Source of the DNA: Treponema vincentii
GTDB lineage: Bacteria > Spirochaetota > Spirochaetia > Treponematales > Treponemataceae
DNA: 64,000 nucleotides
Assembly: GCF_010365865.1 (NCBI RefSeq)
Contig: NZ_CP048020.1
Coordinates: 2,170,001 to 2,234,000, forward strand
Direction: 5' to 3'
A model generated the notes under the pieces. The model made no database searches. It worked only from the letters and a program-made list of their open reading frames with translations, and had not been told where the DNA came from. Each line of letters begins with the position of its first letter. Positions within the stretch are counted from its first letter, which is position 1. Shown here piece after piece: positions 42,287 through 51,467 of the stretch. The position numbers and the translations under genes are program-made.

Positions 42287-42940
42287 ATGAAGAAAAGAAT
42301 TTGTATTCTTTGTTTACTCACCGTATTTTCGGTAGGTTTTCTTTCCGCTAACGTAAAGATGAACCTTGAACTCGGCCCGGTCTATACCTACTTCAGCAGC
42401 CACAAGCCTTCCAATAGCTTCCATTTTGGCAGCGGACATAGATCATGGCAAACCCATACCGGCGGTTTGAATGTGCTGTTTGGTGCCGAATTCGTCAAAA
42501 ATTTCGGAGTATACGTAAGCGCAAACTTTGCTTTTGGGAGATACTATTGGGGTAAGGAGTCATACCAAACTCACTATGAAGGAACCAGAAGTCCGGCAGG
42601 CGTAACCTATGCAATCGACAGCCAGTTCGGATTTTTCTATGTATTCCACCCCTCAAAGAATTTTGATCTGAGACTCGGCGCAGGACTCGGCATCGGCGGA
42701 AGCGGATACAACAAACCACTTTCTGAATCGCAAGCCAATATCGGAGGCGGCGTCGATTTGAATATTTCCTATATGTTTACCAAAATGATAGGTATTTACG
42801 GCGGCGTATCGGATACTTTATACGCACCCGTATACACGGACACCCAAATTAGTTCCACTCGGTCAATAAAAGATACAGACGTATCCGGCAAGATTGCCAA
42901 TTCGTTAAATATCAAAGCAGGAATAAGATTAGTATTTTAA
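42287..42940 (+). CDS. small outer-membrane beta-barrel-like protein
   Basis: A 217-residue protein with a signal peptide (MKKRICILCLLTVFSVGFLS, cleavage near Ala-Asn), then alternating amphipathic strands rich in Gly, Tyr and Phe (FGVYVSANFAFGRYYWG, FDLRLGAGLGIGGSGY, IGIYGGVSDTLYAPVY) and a C-terminal strand ending in Phe (IKAGIRLVF), the typical BamA-recognised end. This fits an 8-stranded OMP. AGGAGG precedes the ATG. Monocistronic, with two hairpins downstream. Confidence 0.8.
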   Translation: MKKRICILCLLTVFSVGFLSANVKMNLELGPVYTYFSSHKPSNSFHFGSGHRSWQTHTGGLNVLFGAEFVKNFGVYVSANFAFGRYYWGKESYQTHYEGTRSPAGVTYAIDSQFGFFYVFHPSKNFDLRLGAGLGIGGSGYNKPLSESQANIGGGVDLNISYMFTKMIGIYGGVSDTLYAPVYTDTQISSTRSIKDTDVSGKIANSLNIKAGIRLVF

Positions 42941-42961
42941 AAGCGGGTGCACAAAAAAAAA

Positions 42962-42979
42962 GCCGGTTAAAGAACCGGC
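42962..42979 (+). terminator. Terminator-like hairpin after OMP gene
   Basis: GCCGGTT-AAAG-AACCGGC follows the stop codon by about 20 nt, preceded by an A-run that would serve as the U-run for minus-strand transcripts. There is no T-run on the plus side. Confidence 0.6.
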
Positions 42980-42991
42980 CCGCCGTCTGGC

Positions 42992-43034
42992 TATCGGCCG
43001 GTTAATGGGTGGGAGGGGAACTAACCGGCCGATA
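42992..43034. repeat. Perfect 13-bp inverted repeat with G-rich loop
   Basis: TATCGGCCGGTTA (42992-43004) and TAACCGGCCGATA (43022-43034) enclose a 17-nt loop with GGG-T-GGG-A-GGGG. It shares CCGGTT/AACCGG with the preceding hairpin, so the two can pair alternatively. It lies between convergent genes. Confidence 0.7.
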
Positions 43035-43080
43035 CTCTATATATCGGCTTTGAGGTACTAAACCTTAATGTATTTCAATG

Positions 43081-44064
43081 TTAATTGGCAATTTCCTGCA
43101 AGAGGACATCCATCGTCATCGTCATTTCGTAGGTCTTTCCTTCCTCAACGGTAATTTGACGGGTTAGTTCATAGCTGCCCATCTTAAAGACGACGGTATG
43201 CATACCTACGGTAACCGGCAGTGGCTCTTTTGAAAGCCCTATCTCTTGATTATCAAGAAACACTGCCGTGTTTTCGGGTGCTTGTATGTGCAGTAACGGC
43301 GTAATAGATTTCAACTGAACTTCCAACTGCGTTATTTTTCCCCGCTCGACAATACAGGAGCGCATTTCAGTTCGGTACGCATCCGAACTGATACTTACCG
43401 AATACGTCCCCGGCAATAACAGCTGCAAATTTTCGAACTGCGTGAGATATTCGTTATTCAACTGTACGGTAACAGGTTTCTGTTCCTTTTCGGGAAATTG
43501 AAGCTTCAGCTTTAAACCACCTTCAGCGATCAGAAGGGGGCGAATAATAACCGTAAAAGAGGCTTGCTCAAAATCGTCAGGCAAGCCTTTCATAACAGGA
43601 TTCAGCCGCAGCATAATAGGACTTACACCAATTCTGCCTGTATACGGTAAGAGTTCGCTATTCTTTATGTGCTTAAAAGTATAGTCTTTTTTTAACGGAA
43701 TCCTCAGGATATACGAAAACCTATTCGGAAGCAATGCCGTACTGATTTTTTTTGCAGAATAGTCGACATATTTCTTTGAAGGTTCCGGTTTTATATCGGT
43801 ATATACCGTATAGGCAATGGAATTAGGATAATTCATACTTGTCTTATCCTGCTTTATTTCAAGTTCTATCCCTTCCAAAACCAAAAAATCGCTTTTAACC
43901 GCAAACGAAACCGCATCATTATAACCGATGGTAAGCGATACGGGGGCAAATGCATCCCTGTCAAAGACATACGAATGCATATTGCTGATCCTAAAACTGT
44001 CAGCGTAAAAAAAAGAAACGGCAAAAAAGAAAAAATATGATGTTATACACAAGAGCTGCTTCAT
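43081..44064 (-). CDS. exported protein with PEGA-like C-terminus
   Basis: A 327-residue protein with a signal peptide (MKQLLCITSYFFFFAVSFFY, then ADS). The C-terminal about 65 residues (LLHIQAPENTAVFLDNQEIG, then LPVTVGMHTVVFKMG) look like a PEGA domain, a beta-sandwich often found on envelope proteins; a related unit may precede it (ENLQLLLPGTYSVSISSD). Function unknown. Its ATG overlaps the stop of the M23 peptidase gene (ATGA), so the two are translationally coupled and may act together in the periplasm. Confidence 0.78.
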   Translation of the reverse strand: MKQLLCITSYFFFFAVSFFYADSFRISNMHSYVFDRDAFAPVSLTIGYNDAVSFAVKSDFLVLEGIELEIKQDKTSMNYPNSIAYTVYTDIKPEPSKKYVDYSAKKISTALLPNRFSYILRIPLKKDYTFKHIKNSELLPYTGRIGVSPIMLRLNPVMKGLPDDFEQASFTVIIRPLLIAEGGLKLKLQFPEKEQKPVTVQLNNEYLTQFENLQLLLPGTYSVSISSDAYRTEMRSCIVERGKITQLEVQLKSITPLLHIQAPENTAVFLDNQEIGLSKEPLPVTVGMHTVVFKMGSYELTRQITVEEGKTYEMTMTMDVLLQEIAN

Positions 44065-44993
44065 GACTTTGCTTTCTTTGTATCAATGAAAAGGGACGGA
44101 TTCTTTGCCTTTCCTTGCTCACGTACCTCAAAGTGCAGATGAGGCCCTGTGGAAAGACCGGTAGAACCGACATACCCTATTACTATACCTGATTTTACCT
44201 TTTCATACAAGCGGGCGCGAACCTTGCTTAAGTGCCCGTACAAACTTTCCCTGCCGTCGTCATGGCGCAGCAAGATATAATTACCGTAGATATTGCTGTA
44301 TGCAATTTCAATAATCGTACCTGAGGCGCATGCATAGACAGGGCTTCCGGTTGGGGCGGCAAGATCAATGCCTGCATGGTAGGTTGATTTTCCGGTAAAA
44401 GGGCTTTTCCGCATACCGAAGTCTGACGTAACAACAGCATGCTGCAACGGAAACCGATAGAACGGAACAAAAAAGAAGCTGCGCACGGTGCTGTCAAGCA
44501 TCGCATTCGGAAAACATTCTACCCGTATCTTTTTCTCGGGATTTGCAGCGGAAGGGAGCGTAATGGAAAAAGATTCGGTTTTAAGCTTTTTACTCAGCGC
44601 TTCGGTCAATTTTTCTATATCGGAAACCGCTTTTTCGGGGAGATAGAGCGCCGGTAAAGTCGGCAGCAAGAACATCTTGCCTGAAATATCGGTTTTAACG
44701 GATTCGATACCGTTTAAGGTGATCAATGCATCATACGGAATACTGCATCGGGCAGCGATTCGGATAACGGTATCCTCTTTTCGTGCTCTATAGCGATAAA
44801 ATTGCAGGGGTAATTCGCGAGCGGTTTTCCCTGCGGCAAGCGCTTTCCGTGCATAGAGGACATCATCGCTATATTGCTGAAAAATATGATTTTGCGGAGA
44901 CAGCTCCGGTATCAGCGGCAGTTCAGCGTTTTCGGCAACCGCAGCAATAGAAATAAAAAAAATAAGTACACAGCAGAGTGGAAATTCTTTCAT
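44061..44993 (-). CDS. LysM/M23 family metallopeptidase
   Basis: A 310-residue exported protein: signal peptide (1-20), a LysM peptidoglycan-binding unit (about 67-112, YRARKEDTVIRIAARCSIPY), and a C-terminal M23 domain with zinc residues His206 and Asp210 (HAGID), plus His285 and His287 (HLHFEV). The full catalytic set is present, so it is likely an active peptidoglycan endopeptidase. It follows a membrane protein gene by 11 nt and overlaps the PEGA-like gene, forming a three-gene envelope operon. Confidence 0.9.
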   Translation of the reverse strand: MKEFPLCCVLIFFISIAAVAENAELPLIPELSPQNHIFQQYSDDVLYARKALAAGKTARELPLQFYRYRARKEDTVIRIAARCSIPYDALITLNGIESVKTDISGKMFLLPTLPALYLPEKAVSDIEKLTEALSKKLKTESFSITLPSAANPEKKIRVECFPNAMLDSTVRSFFFVPFYRFPLQHAVVTSDFGMRKSPFTGKSTYHAGIDLAAPTGSPVYACASGTIIEIAYSNIYGNYILLRHDDGRESLYGHLSKVRARLYEKVKSGIVIGYVGSTGLSTGPHLHFEVREQGKAKNPSLFIDTKKAKS

Positions 44994-45004
44994 CGCCGAG
45001 AGCG

Positions 45005-45409
45005 CTATATCCGGTCTTCCGAAAACCCGAAAGCTACGAATCCGTATAATATAAACGAGAGGATAAGCACCGAAAAGGCCAAAATACGATGATAAGCAAA
45101 AATAAAGACAAAGAAGAGGATCAATCCTCCGAAGAGAATGAGCTTTTTTATGAGCGAATAGAGGAATCTTCGCGGATGGGCTTTATAGCTTTTTATACTG
45201 CGCTTAACAATAAAAAACAACAGAAGCGCAGAAAAAAGCAAAAGACTGATAGCGGTATACGTTTGTGTGTACCGAGTTGCCAACAGCCAGAGCGGATAGA
45301 CAATACAGAAACTAAAGAGGAGGCAGCCTCCTAAAAGTAAACCGAATACACACACCTTCAAAAATAGGGACTTATAACCGGCCGCTATTTTGTGAAAATA
45401 CTCTTTCAC
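45005..45409 (-). CDS. hypothetical membrane protein, four helices
   Basis: A 134-residue protein with four strongly hydrophobic segments (about 18-45, 50-68, 84-104 and 108-126) and basic loops between them. No family recognised. It is the first gene of the operon with the LysM/M23 peptidase and the PEGA-like protein, so an envelope role is a fair guess only. Confidence 0.7.
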   Translation of the reverse strand: MKEYFHKIAAGYKSLFLKVCVFGLLLGGCLLFSFCIVYPLWLLATRYTQTYTAISLLLFSALLLFFIVKRSIKSYKAHPRRFLYSLIKKLILFGGLILFFVFIFAYHRILAFSVLILSFILYGFVAFGFSEDRI

Positions 45410-45504
45410 GCTTAAAACCTTTTGTAATCAACATAATAGCGGCAGCCTGTGCATACCGAACCGTTGAGAGCGGTTCCAGAACTGCCGCCAAGAAACCTAA
45501 ACCG

Positions 45505-45675
45505 TTATCCTTCGGAAATTGCTTCCGTAGGACAAACGCCGGCACATGCACCGCAGCTGATGCAAGCATCAGCATCGATAACCCGTGCTCCATCCGCTTC
45601 ACTGATAGCGCCTACGGGGCATTCGCCCTCGCATGCACCGCAATTGACGCAAGCATCGGAGATCTTATAAGCCAT
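45505..45675 (-). CDS. 2[4Fe-4S] ferredoxin
   Basis: A 56-residue clostridial-type ferredoxin with two CX2CX2CX3CP motifs (Cys9, 12, 15, 19 and Cys38, 41, 44, 48), each binding a 4Fe-4S cluster. It shuttles low-potential electrons, for example for pyruvate:ferredoxin oxidoreductase. AAGGAG before ATG 45675 fixes the start; an in-frame extension to 45735 is rejected. It lies 63 nt downstream of mutS on the same strand. Confidence 0.95.
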   Translation of the reverse strand: MAYKISDACVNCGACEGECPVGAISEADGARVIDADACISCGACAGVCPTEAISEG

Positions 45676-45738
45676 AGTCATACTCCTTGATATGTGTGAT
45701 GCCCCTATCATAATCGGAACGACCGAAAAATGCAAGCA

Positions 45739-48384
45739 TCAGGAGCACCCGGCAAAGAGTGTTTTTTTCCAACGGGCAATCATTTGCAGCGCTTGGAGCG
45801 GTGTGATTTCGTCGGCGTTTGTAGAAAGGATTTCGTTTATAACCATTTCTTCATCACTAAAGAGATTCTTTTCCGGACTCGTTTTCTGCTTCTCCGGCAC
45901 GGTAAAGTCCGTAAGTATGGTAGTACCGGGCACCTGTGCGTTCAGCAGCTCCGTCGCCCGCCGGATAACCGTTTCCGGCAGCCCGGCAAGTTCCGCAACG
46001 TGTACCCCGTATGAATGGGCTGCGACCCCTTCGATAACCTTCTTTAAGAATACGATTTTTCCTTCGGTTTCCAGCACATCCAAGCACAGTTTTTGCAGCC
46101 GCGGATGGGTGAGCTGCGCTAATTCATGGTAATGGGTTGCAAAGAGCGTTTTTGCACCGATCGTATGCAAAAGGTATTCGCTCACCGCCCGCGCGATTGA
46201 AAATCCGTCTCCCGTCGAAGTCCCTCTTCCGATTTCGTCCATGATAACAAGACTGTTGACCGAAGCATTCCGCAGGATGTATGCGGTTTCGGTCATTTCA
46301 ACAAGGAAGGTGGATTCCCCGCGGGCGAGGTTATCGCTTGCACCGACACGACAAAAAATACAGTCGACGGGAGTGAGCAGTGCTTTTTCCGCCGGCACAA
46401 AGGATCCTATCTGTGCAAGCAGTGTAATGAGCGCCGTTTGCCGCAAAAAGGTGCTTTTACCCGCCATATTGGGGCCGGTAATGAGCGCAAAAGAGGGAAT
46501 ATCCGAAACGGAGGAAGAAGAAAGCCGTATACTGTTCGGCACGAATTCGCCCGTCGGCAGATGATTTTCTACAACAGGGTGCCGACCATCGCGGATATCC
46601 AAGAGGCCGTCGGCGGAAAATTCCGGTTTTACCCATGCATGGAGCGCTGCCGTGTATGCAAAAGATTGCAGCACATCTAATTCCGCGATTTCTTTTGCAA
46701 GGAGATGCAAAAGCTCAATTCGATTGTATACTTCCGTATGTACTGCAAAAAACAGCTCTTTTTCGCACGCGATAATATTTTCGCCGACATCGTTCAGCTT
46801 CGTTTCAAGCTTACTTAAAGCCTCAGTTGTAAAGCGATCGGCCGTTGTCAGTGAGCGCCGTTTAATAAAATGCTGAGGAATTTCTGCCGTTTTCAGGCTG
46901 CCGCGGGTTACCTCAAGGAAATAGCCGCTTAACCGGTTATACTTGATTTTTAAGTTTTTAATCCCCGATTTTTCCCGCTCTTTTTCCAAATAGTTTTCTA
47001 AAAGCTTATTGGCGTTATCCCGCGTATCGCGCAGCTCATCCAGTTTTTTTGACCAACCCTGCTTAATCAGTCCGCCTTCGGCAAGGACAATCGGACAATC
47101 TTCGGCGATGCTATTATCCAGAAGCGTATAGATCCGCTCCATATCATCGCTCAACTTTTGCGGCAGCTGTAAAAAAAAGAGGCTATTGCTTTTACTCAGC
47201 CGGGCAAGCTCGATACAGGCTTTAAGGCTTTGCTTAATCCCCAGCAGATCCTTTCCATGTGCCCGCTGCATTGCTACCCTGCCGGTAAGCCTGTGTATAT
47301 CAAGCACTGCAGCGAGTATGCTCCGCACGGCAGCGAGCGCCTTTTCATTGCGAAAAAGTAGAGCCGTTTTATCAAGCCGTGCGTTTATTTCTGCGGCAGT
47401 TCTGAGCGGATGGTAGAGCCAGTGCCGCAAAAGGCGCGTCCCCATCGCCGTCTTTGTATAATTGACGGTTTCAAACAAGGTAAAAGAATCCGTATTATCG
47501 TGCAGGTTCTGCAGTAGCTCAAGGTTTTTGCGCGTTGCATCGTCCATCATCACAAAATCGGAATCGCGGTATACCTTTATACCTGTAATATGGGGCAGAG
47601 CAGCTCCTGTCGTTTGATCCAAATACTGGAGCAGCAGTCCTGCCGGCGGTAATTCGGGAGAAGCGGACGTTAAGGAAAAGGATTTAAGGTTTTCGGTACC
47701 AAAGCACGCACAAAGCCTCTTTTCGGCGGACGAAGCGGAAAAATGCCAGTCGGGATAGAGGTTTTGCAGCATCTGCGGATACTCTCCGCACAGTGTTTTT
47801 AAAGCCGGTACCGAATCGGCAAGCGATATTTGAATAAGGATTTCCCGCGGCTGTACACGGCCAAGCTCTTTCTTGAATTGCTCTGCAAAATCGGCACGCG
47901 GAAATGAAGTAGCAAAAAACTCCCCCGTACTGACGTCAAGATACGCAAAACCGATAAACACATCCGTAACAGTACCGCAGGTAATTTCTTTCGGTGTACA
48001 GTAAACGGCAGCCAGATAATTATTTTGCCCTTGTTCAAGAAAATCTTCCCCCGTAGCGGTGCCGGGGGTAATCACTTCTACAATTTTTCGCTCGGTAAGT
48101 TCGCCGGGTACGACATCGGAGACCTGTTCACAAATCGCAATTTTTTTTCCGGCACGCAGCAAACGCGCAATATAAATACGCGAAGCATGATACGGAATGC
48201 CGCACATAGGACTTCCCGTCCGCTGTGTCAGCGTTAGGTTCAGCAGTTTACTCACCTCGATCGCATCGTCATTGAACATCTCATAAAAATCGCCTAAGCG
48301 AAAAAAGAGAACAGCATCTCTATACTGTGCCTTGATTGAGAGATACTGCTGCATCATCGGGGTGATAGACGCCGGCTTTGTCAT
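45739..48384 (-). CDS. mutS: DNA mismatch repair protein MutS
   Basis: An 881-residue MutS1. The mismatch-reading Phe-x-Glu is present as FYE (33-35 from ATG 48384), the ATPase has Walker A GPNMAGKST (637-645), and the downstream VIMDEIGRGTSTGDG is the Walker B and signature region. I chose ATG 48384 because it lies 1 nt after the TGA of the skp gene, a coupled start; the frame is open further to 48459. As in T. pallidum it follows the Skp-like gene. Confidence 0.95.
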   Translation of the reverse strand: MTKPASITPMMQQYLSIKAQYRDAVLFFRLGDFYEMFNDDAIEVSKLLNLTLTQRTGSPMCGIPYHASRIYIARLLRAGKKIAICEQVSDVVPGELTERKIVEVITPGTATGEDFLEQGQNNYLAAVYCTPKEITCGTVTDVFIGFAYLDVSTGEFFATSFPRADFAEQFKKELGRVQPREILIQISLADSVPALKTLCGEYPQMLQNLYPDWHFSASSAEKRLCACFGTENLKSFSLTSASPELPPAGLLLQYLDQTTGAALPHITGIKVYRDSDFVMMDDATRKNLELLQNLHDNTDSFTLFETVNYTKTAMGTRLLRHWLYHPLRTAAEINARLDKTALLFRNEKALAAVRSILAAVLDIHRLTGRVAMQRAHGKDLLGIKQSLKACIELARLSKSNSLFFLQLPQKLSDDMERIYTLLDNSIAEDCPIVLAEGGLIKQGWSKKLDELRDTRDNANKLLENYLEKEREKSGIKNLKIKYNRLSGYFLEVTRGSLKTAEIPQHFIKRRSLTTADRFTTEALSKLETKLNDVGENIIACEKELFFAVHTEVYNRIELLHLLAKEIAELDVLQSFAYTAALHAWVKPEFSADGLLDIRDGRHPVVENHLPTGEFVPNSIRLSSSSVSDIPSFALITGPNMAGKSTFLRQTALITLLAQIGSFVPAEKALLTPVDCIFCRVGASDNLARGESTFLVEMTETAYILRNASVNSLVIMDEIGRGTSTGDGFSIARAVSEYLLHTIGAKTLFATHYHELAQLTHPRLQKLCLDVLETEGKIVFLKKVIEGVAAHSYGVHVAELAGLPETVIRRATELLNAQVPGTTILTDFTVPEKQKTSPEKNLFSDEEMVINEILSTNADEITPLQALQMIARWKKTLFAGCS

Positions 48385-48385
48385 A

Positions 48386-48904
48386 TCAATTCGAACTGAG
48401 TTCTCGGATAACGGTTTCCGTAATATCGACAGTCGGACTATACCAGATAATCGCTTCACCCTGTTGTAAGTTCAGTACCATCGTATAGCCTTGGCTCTCT
48501 GCCACTTTTTTAATCGCGGCATAAAGGCGGGAATAAAACACATCATCGCTTACCAAGCTTTTCCGCAACATCGCCAACTCATCATTACACGCCTTAGAAT
48601 ATTCAAGCAAAAAGCTTGTCTTTGCGTCGATTTCGGCCTGGTATTTTTGAACGGCATCGGATTTTCCGATTGCTTCCGCATCTACTTTTTTTTGGCGAAG
48701 CGCGATAATTTCATCGGACATCCGCTGTATTTCAGCCTGATACTTTACCTGTTTTGCCTGATAGTCACGAACGGAACGGGAATCCCGCAAAAAAGTAGAG
48801 TAAATACGGGAAGTATCGACCACTGCAAAACGGGTTATCTGCTGTGCCGATAATGCAACGGCACCCGCCACCAGACAGAATAATATAAAAGCATATTTTT
48901 TCAT
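48386..48904 (-). CDS. OmpH/Skp family periplasmic chaperone
   Basis: A 172-residue protein with a signal peptide (MKKYAFILFCLVAGAVALSA) and a central coiled coil (about 40-120) in the OmpH family; Skp forms a jellyfish-like trimer that keeps outer-membrane proteins soluble. FAVVDTSRIYSTF is the conserved N-terminal strand and NLQQGEAIIWYSPTVDITE the C-terminal one. It lies 13 nt after bamA, the classical pairing. Confidence 0.9.
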   Translation of the reverse strand: MKKYAFILFCLVAGAVALSAQQITRFAVVDTSRIYSTFLRDSRSVRDYQAKQVKYQAEIQRMSDEIIALRQKKVDAEAIGKSDAVQKYQAEIDAKTSFLLEYSKACNDELAMLRKSLVSDDVFYSRLYAAIKKVAESQGYTMVLNLQQGEAIIWYSPTVDITETVIRELSSN

Positions 48905-48917
48905 CTATTTACTCCTC

Positions 48918-51359
48918 TTATAGGTTTGGTACATTAAACGATAATACAAACCGCCAGTCGGCGCCTTTACCGTTGCCCCAAACCGGCTTTCCATTTTGTG
49001 ATTTAAAGGTATTGGCAAACATCAGCCGTAACGGGAATTGCGGAATAACAAAGCGTAACCCCAGTCCAAAGCTGAAATAGTAATCATCGAATTTAAAGGT
49101 CTTTAAATCTGCCAAATCTTTTTTAATGGCAGCCGCATCGACAAAAAAGTCAAAGGATAGGATACCGTGTGCGAGCGGCCATCTAAATTCTATCCAATGG
49201 TTTATCAACACATTCCCTTTACCGGTCGATCCCAGCGTCAGCCATCCCCGACCGGTAAACATACCGTCAATAGCGAGTTTACTGCTATCTCCGATATGAC
49301 TGTTCGGCATCGGAATCTGGAACGAAAAGCCCGTATAAAAAGCCAGTACAAACTTTAGGTTCCAAATTCCAGAAACAGGATAATCGACAAGAGTAATATA
49401 TGCTTCCGCTTTTGTTTCGGAACGGAAGAAATATTCATCTTCGACTTTTGGTATAAGGCCAAAGAAAGAGGCCTGTTCACTTAGGAACCAGCCCTTACTC
49501 GGGTCATAGGTAATATCGCGTCCGTCAAGCGAGAGGCGTGTCCAAACCGAGTTGCTGAGCCGCCATTTAGCCTGCTGCTGCCGTACCGTCGGATCGGCTG
49601 CACGATAGAGCGTAGTATCGTAGAAGTTCTTGACCAATGAAAAGTTAATTCCCCCGCGCAACGTAGTGGTAAAGAAACGGTTATACCATCGATAGCCGGT
49701 ATGAACGCCGAACGTTGTTTCAAAGCGGTCATAACGCATCCGATAAGCATTTGCCAAGTCCTTATTTTTTTCAAATTCTTCTTTATTTTTAAACGGTCCG
49801 TAAGGGAATACCGTATCTTGATAATCAAACAACAATTTATGCGTAAGCGACAGGTCAAAACCGAGCGTCAGCGGATAGCCGAGAAACCAATTTTCAGCAT
49901 AACCGAGCTGGAGCGTTTGATTGTCCGTTGCCGCAGTCGCATTAACCGATAGTTCGTTCCCGCGTCCTGCAAGATTTCGTTCCTGCCACTGAACAAATAA
50001 CGAAAGCGGGAAACTGTCTGCATCAGAGATGCCCGAAAACGTAATCCCGAATTGAATACTGGCCGTCGACTGTTCTTCAACATTGAGGATAACATCGATC
50101 AGATTCTGCTCGGAACCGGGCTGTACATCCGGTACAACCGTAGAGAAATAACGCAGATTAAATAAATTGCGCAAACTGTTGGTAAACTTTGATTTAGAAA
50201 ATACATCGCCTTGCTCGAATAAAAGCTCGCGGAGTATAACGTAATCTTTTGTCCGCTTATTACCACGAATAATAATATTTTCGATATGGCTTCTACTCCG
50301 TTCAACAATAGTAATCACAAACGATACTTTCTTAGTTGTTGAATCCCGCTGCATTGCTTTTGCAATATAATTAGAAGTATAACCGCTTTCAAAATACATA
50401 TCGGCGATGGCTTGAAAGCCTTGCTCAAATCTGGTCATATTCAAAACATTGCCGGGTGTCAATCTTATTTTTGCAGTCAAGTCTTCGGTAGAAAAAATCT
50501 TATTTCCTTCAAAAGAAGTCCCGCCGTAAGTATACTGTTCACCTTCCATAATGACATACGTCAGCTTTACCATGTTTTTTTGCGGATCGGATTCGGAATC
50601 TATATCCCGAATAATATTTTCAACGTGTGCATCGATATAACCACGTTCACCGTAGAATTGCTGTATAGCTGTCTTATCTTCTGCGAGCAGATTTTCTTGA
50701 AAGATTCCCTTTACGAGAAATTTTGCCGGTTTGGTAAGGAGGACTCCTTTCAGAGCCTTTTCTCCTATAGCAACGTTACCTTCAAACGCGACGGCAGAAA
50801 CAATCGTCTGCTTCCCTTCTGTAATAGTAAATTCAAGGATAATACCGCCTTGCGGACTATCGGATACACTTGAACTCACAACAGCCGATGCATAACCTTT
50901 TTCTATATAGTAATTTTTGATGGTTTGTTCGTCGGCATTCTTTTTTATCTCATTGTAGATATCACCTTTTTTCAACAGTACCTTGGATAAAATATCGCCG
51001 CGTGAAATTTGATGATTTCCCGTTACTTTTATCAGTGTAACGACCGGTTTTTCGGTTACCTCAAATTCAAGCCGAACATACTGGTAATCGATGTCGGCAG
51101 GAACCGCTTTGGGTATAATATTGGAAAAGTAATCGAGCGCATATAATTTTTGCAGTATTTCCGAGTACGTTGCATCGGAAAAGGGCTTCCCTTTAAATGA
51201 ATCAAAAATGCCGTCCATTTCGGTTTTTGATACACTATTCAATCCCTGAAAAACAATGCTTGATATCGGTTTGTTTTCATACCAATTATCGGGAGCTTGT
51301 GCCCATAAAAAGCAGAAGGATAACATGAGCGCCGTTACGGCTATCACCTTTTTTAACAT
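48918..51359 (-). CDS. bamA: outer membrane assembly factor BamA
   Basis: An 813-residue Omp85 protein: signal peptide (1-20), five POTRA domains (about 30-425, e.g. KVTGNHQISRGDILSKVLLK and IIRGNKRTKDYVILRELLFE), then the 16-stranded barrel with the lid-lock-type segment WQERNLAGRGNELSV. It is the homologue of T. pallidum TP0326. It inserts beta-barrel proteins into the outer membrane. The chain ends SFNVPNL, lacking the usual terminal aromatic. It lies between tamB-like and skp genes. Confidence 0.95.
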   Translation of the reverse strand: MLKKVIAVTALMLSFCFLWAQAPDNWYENKPISSIVFQGLNSVSKTEMDGIFDSFKGKPFSDATYSEILQKLYALDYFSNIIPKAVPADIDYQYVRLEFEVTEKPVVTLIKVTGNHQISRGDILSKVLLKKGDIYNEIKKNADEQTIKNYYIEKGYASAVVSSSVSDSPQGGIILEFTITEGKQTIVSAVAFEGNVAIGEKALKGVLLTKPAKFLVKGIFQENLLAEDKTAIQQFYGERGYIDAHVENIIRDIDSESDPQKNMVKLTYVIMEGEQYTYGGTSFEGNKIFSTEDLTAKIRLTPGNVLNMTRFEQGFQAIADMYFESGYTSNYIAKAMQRDSTTKKVSFVITIVERSRSHIENIIIRGNKRTKDYVILRELLFEQGDVFSKSKFTNSLRNLFNLRYFSTVVPDVQPGSEQNLIDVILNVEEQSTASIQFGITFSGISDADSFPLSLFVQWQERNLAGRGNELSVNATAATDNQTLQLGYAENWFLGYPLTLGFDLSLTHKLLFDYQDTVFPYGPFKNKEEFEKNKDLANAYRMRYDRFETTFGVHTGYRWYNRFFTTTLRGGINFSLVKNFYDTTLYRAADPTVRQQQAKWRLSNSVWTRLSLDGRDITYDPSKGWFLSEQASFFGLIPKVEDEYFFRSETKAEAYITLVDYPVSGIWNLKFVLAFYTGFSFQIPMPNSHIGDSSKLAIDGMFTGRGWLTLGSTGKGNVLINHWIEFRWPLAHGILSFDFFVDAAAIKKDLADLKTFKFDDYYFSFGLGLRFVIPQFPLRLMFANTFKSQNGKPVWGNGKGADWRFVLSFNVPNL

Positions 51360-51467
51360 TAAAGACTCCTCTATTTCATTTACATTAACATTATATTATC
51401 CAAACAGTACTACCGTCCCGCATCCTTTCCAAACTACGGGATAATACTATTCTTTAGGGTATTGAGT

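Noticed and set aside
42109-42321. 70-codon minus-strand frame between the lipoprotein and OMP genes
   Set aside because: It overlaps the start and ribosome site of the OMP gene and lacks a ribosome site or recognisable sequence.
43005-43021. G-quadruplex in the loop GGGTGGGAGGGG
   Set aside because: Only three G-runs are present in the loop; a fourth would have to come from the stem, so a stable quadruplex is not supported.
45372-45602. 76-codon minus-strand frame near the ferredoxin
   Set aside because: It overlaps the ferredoxin reading frame and the membrane protein gene and has no ribosome site.
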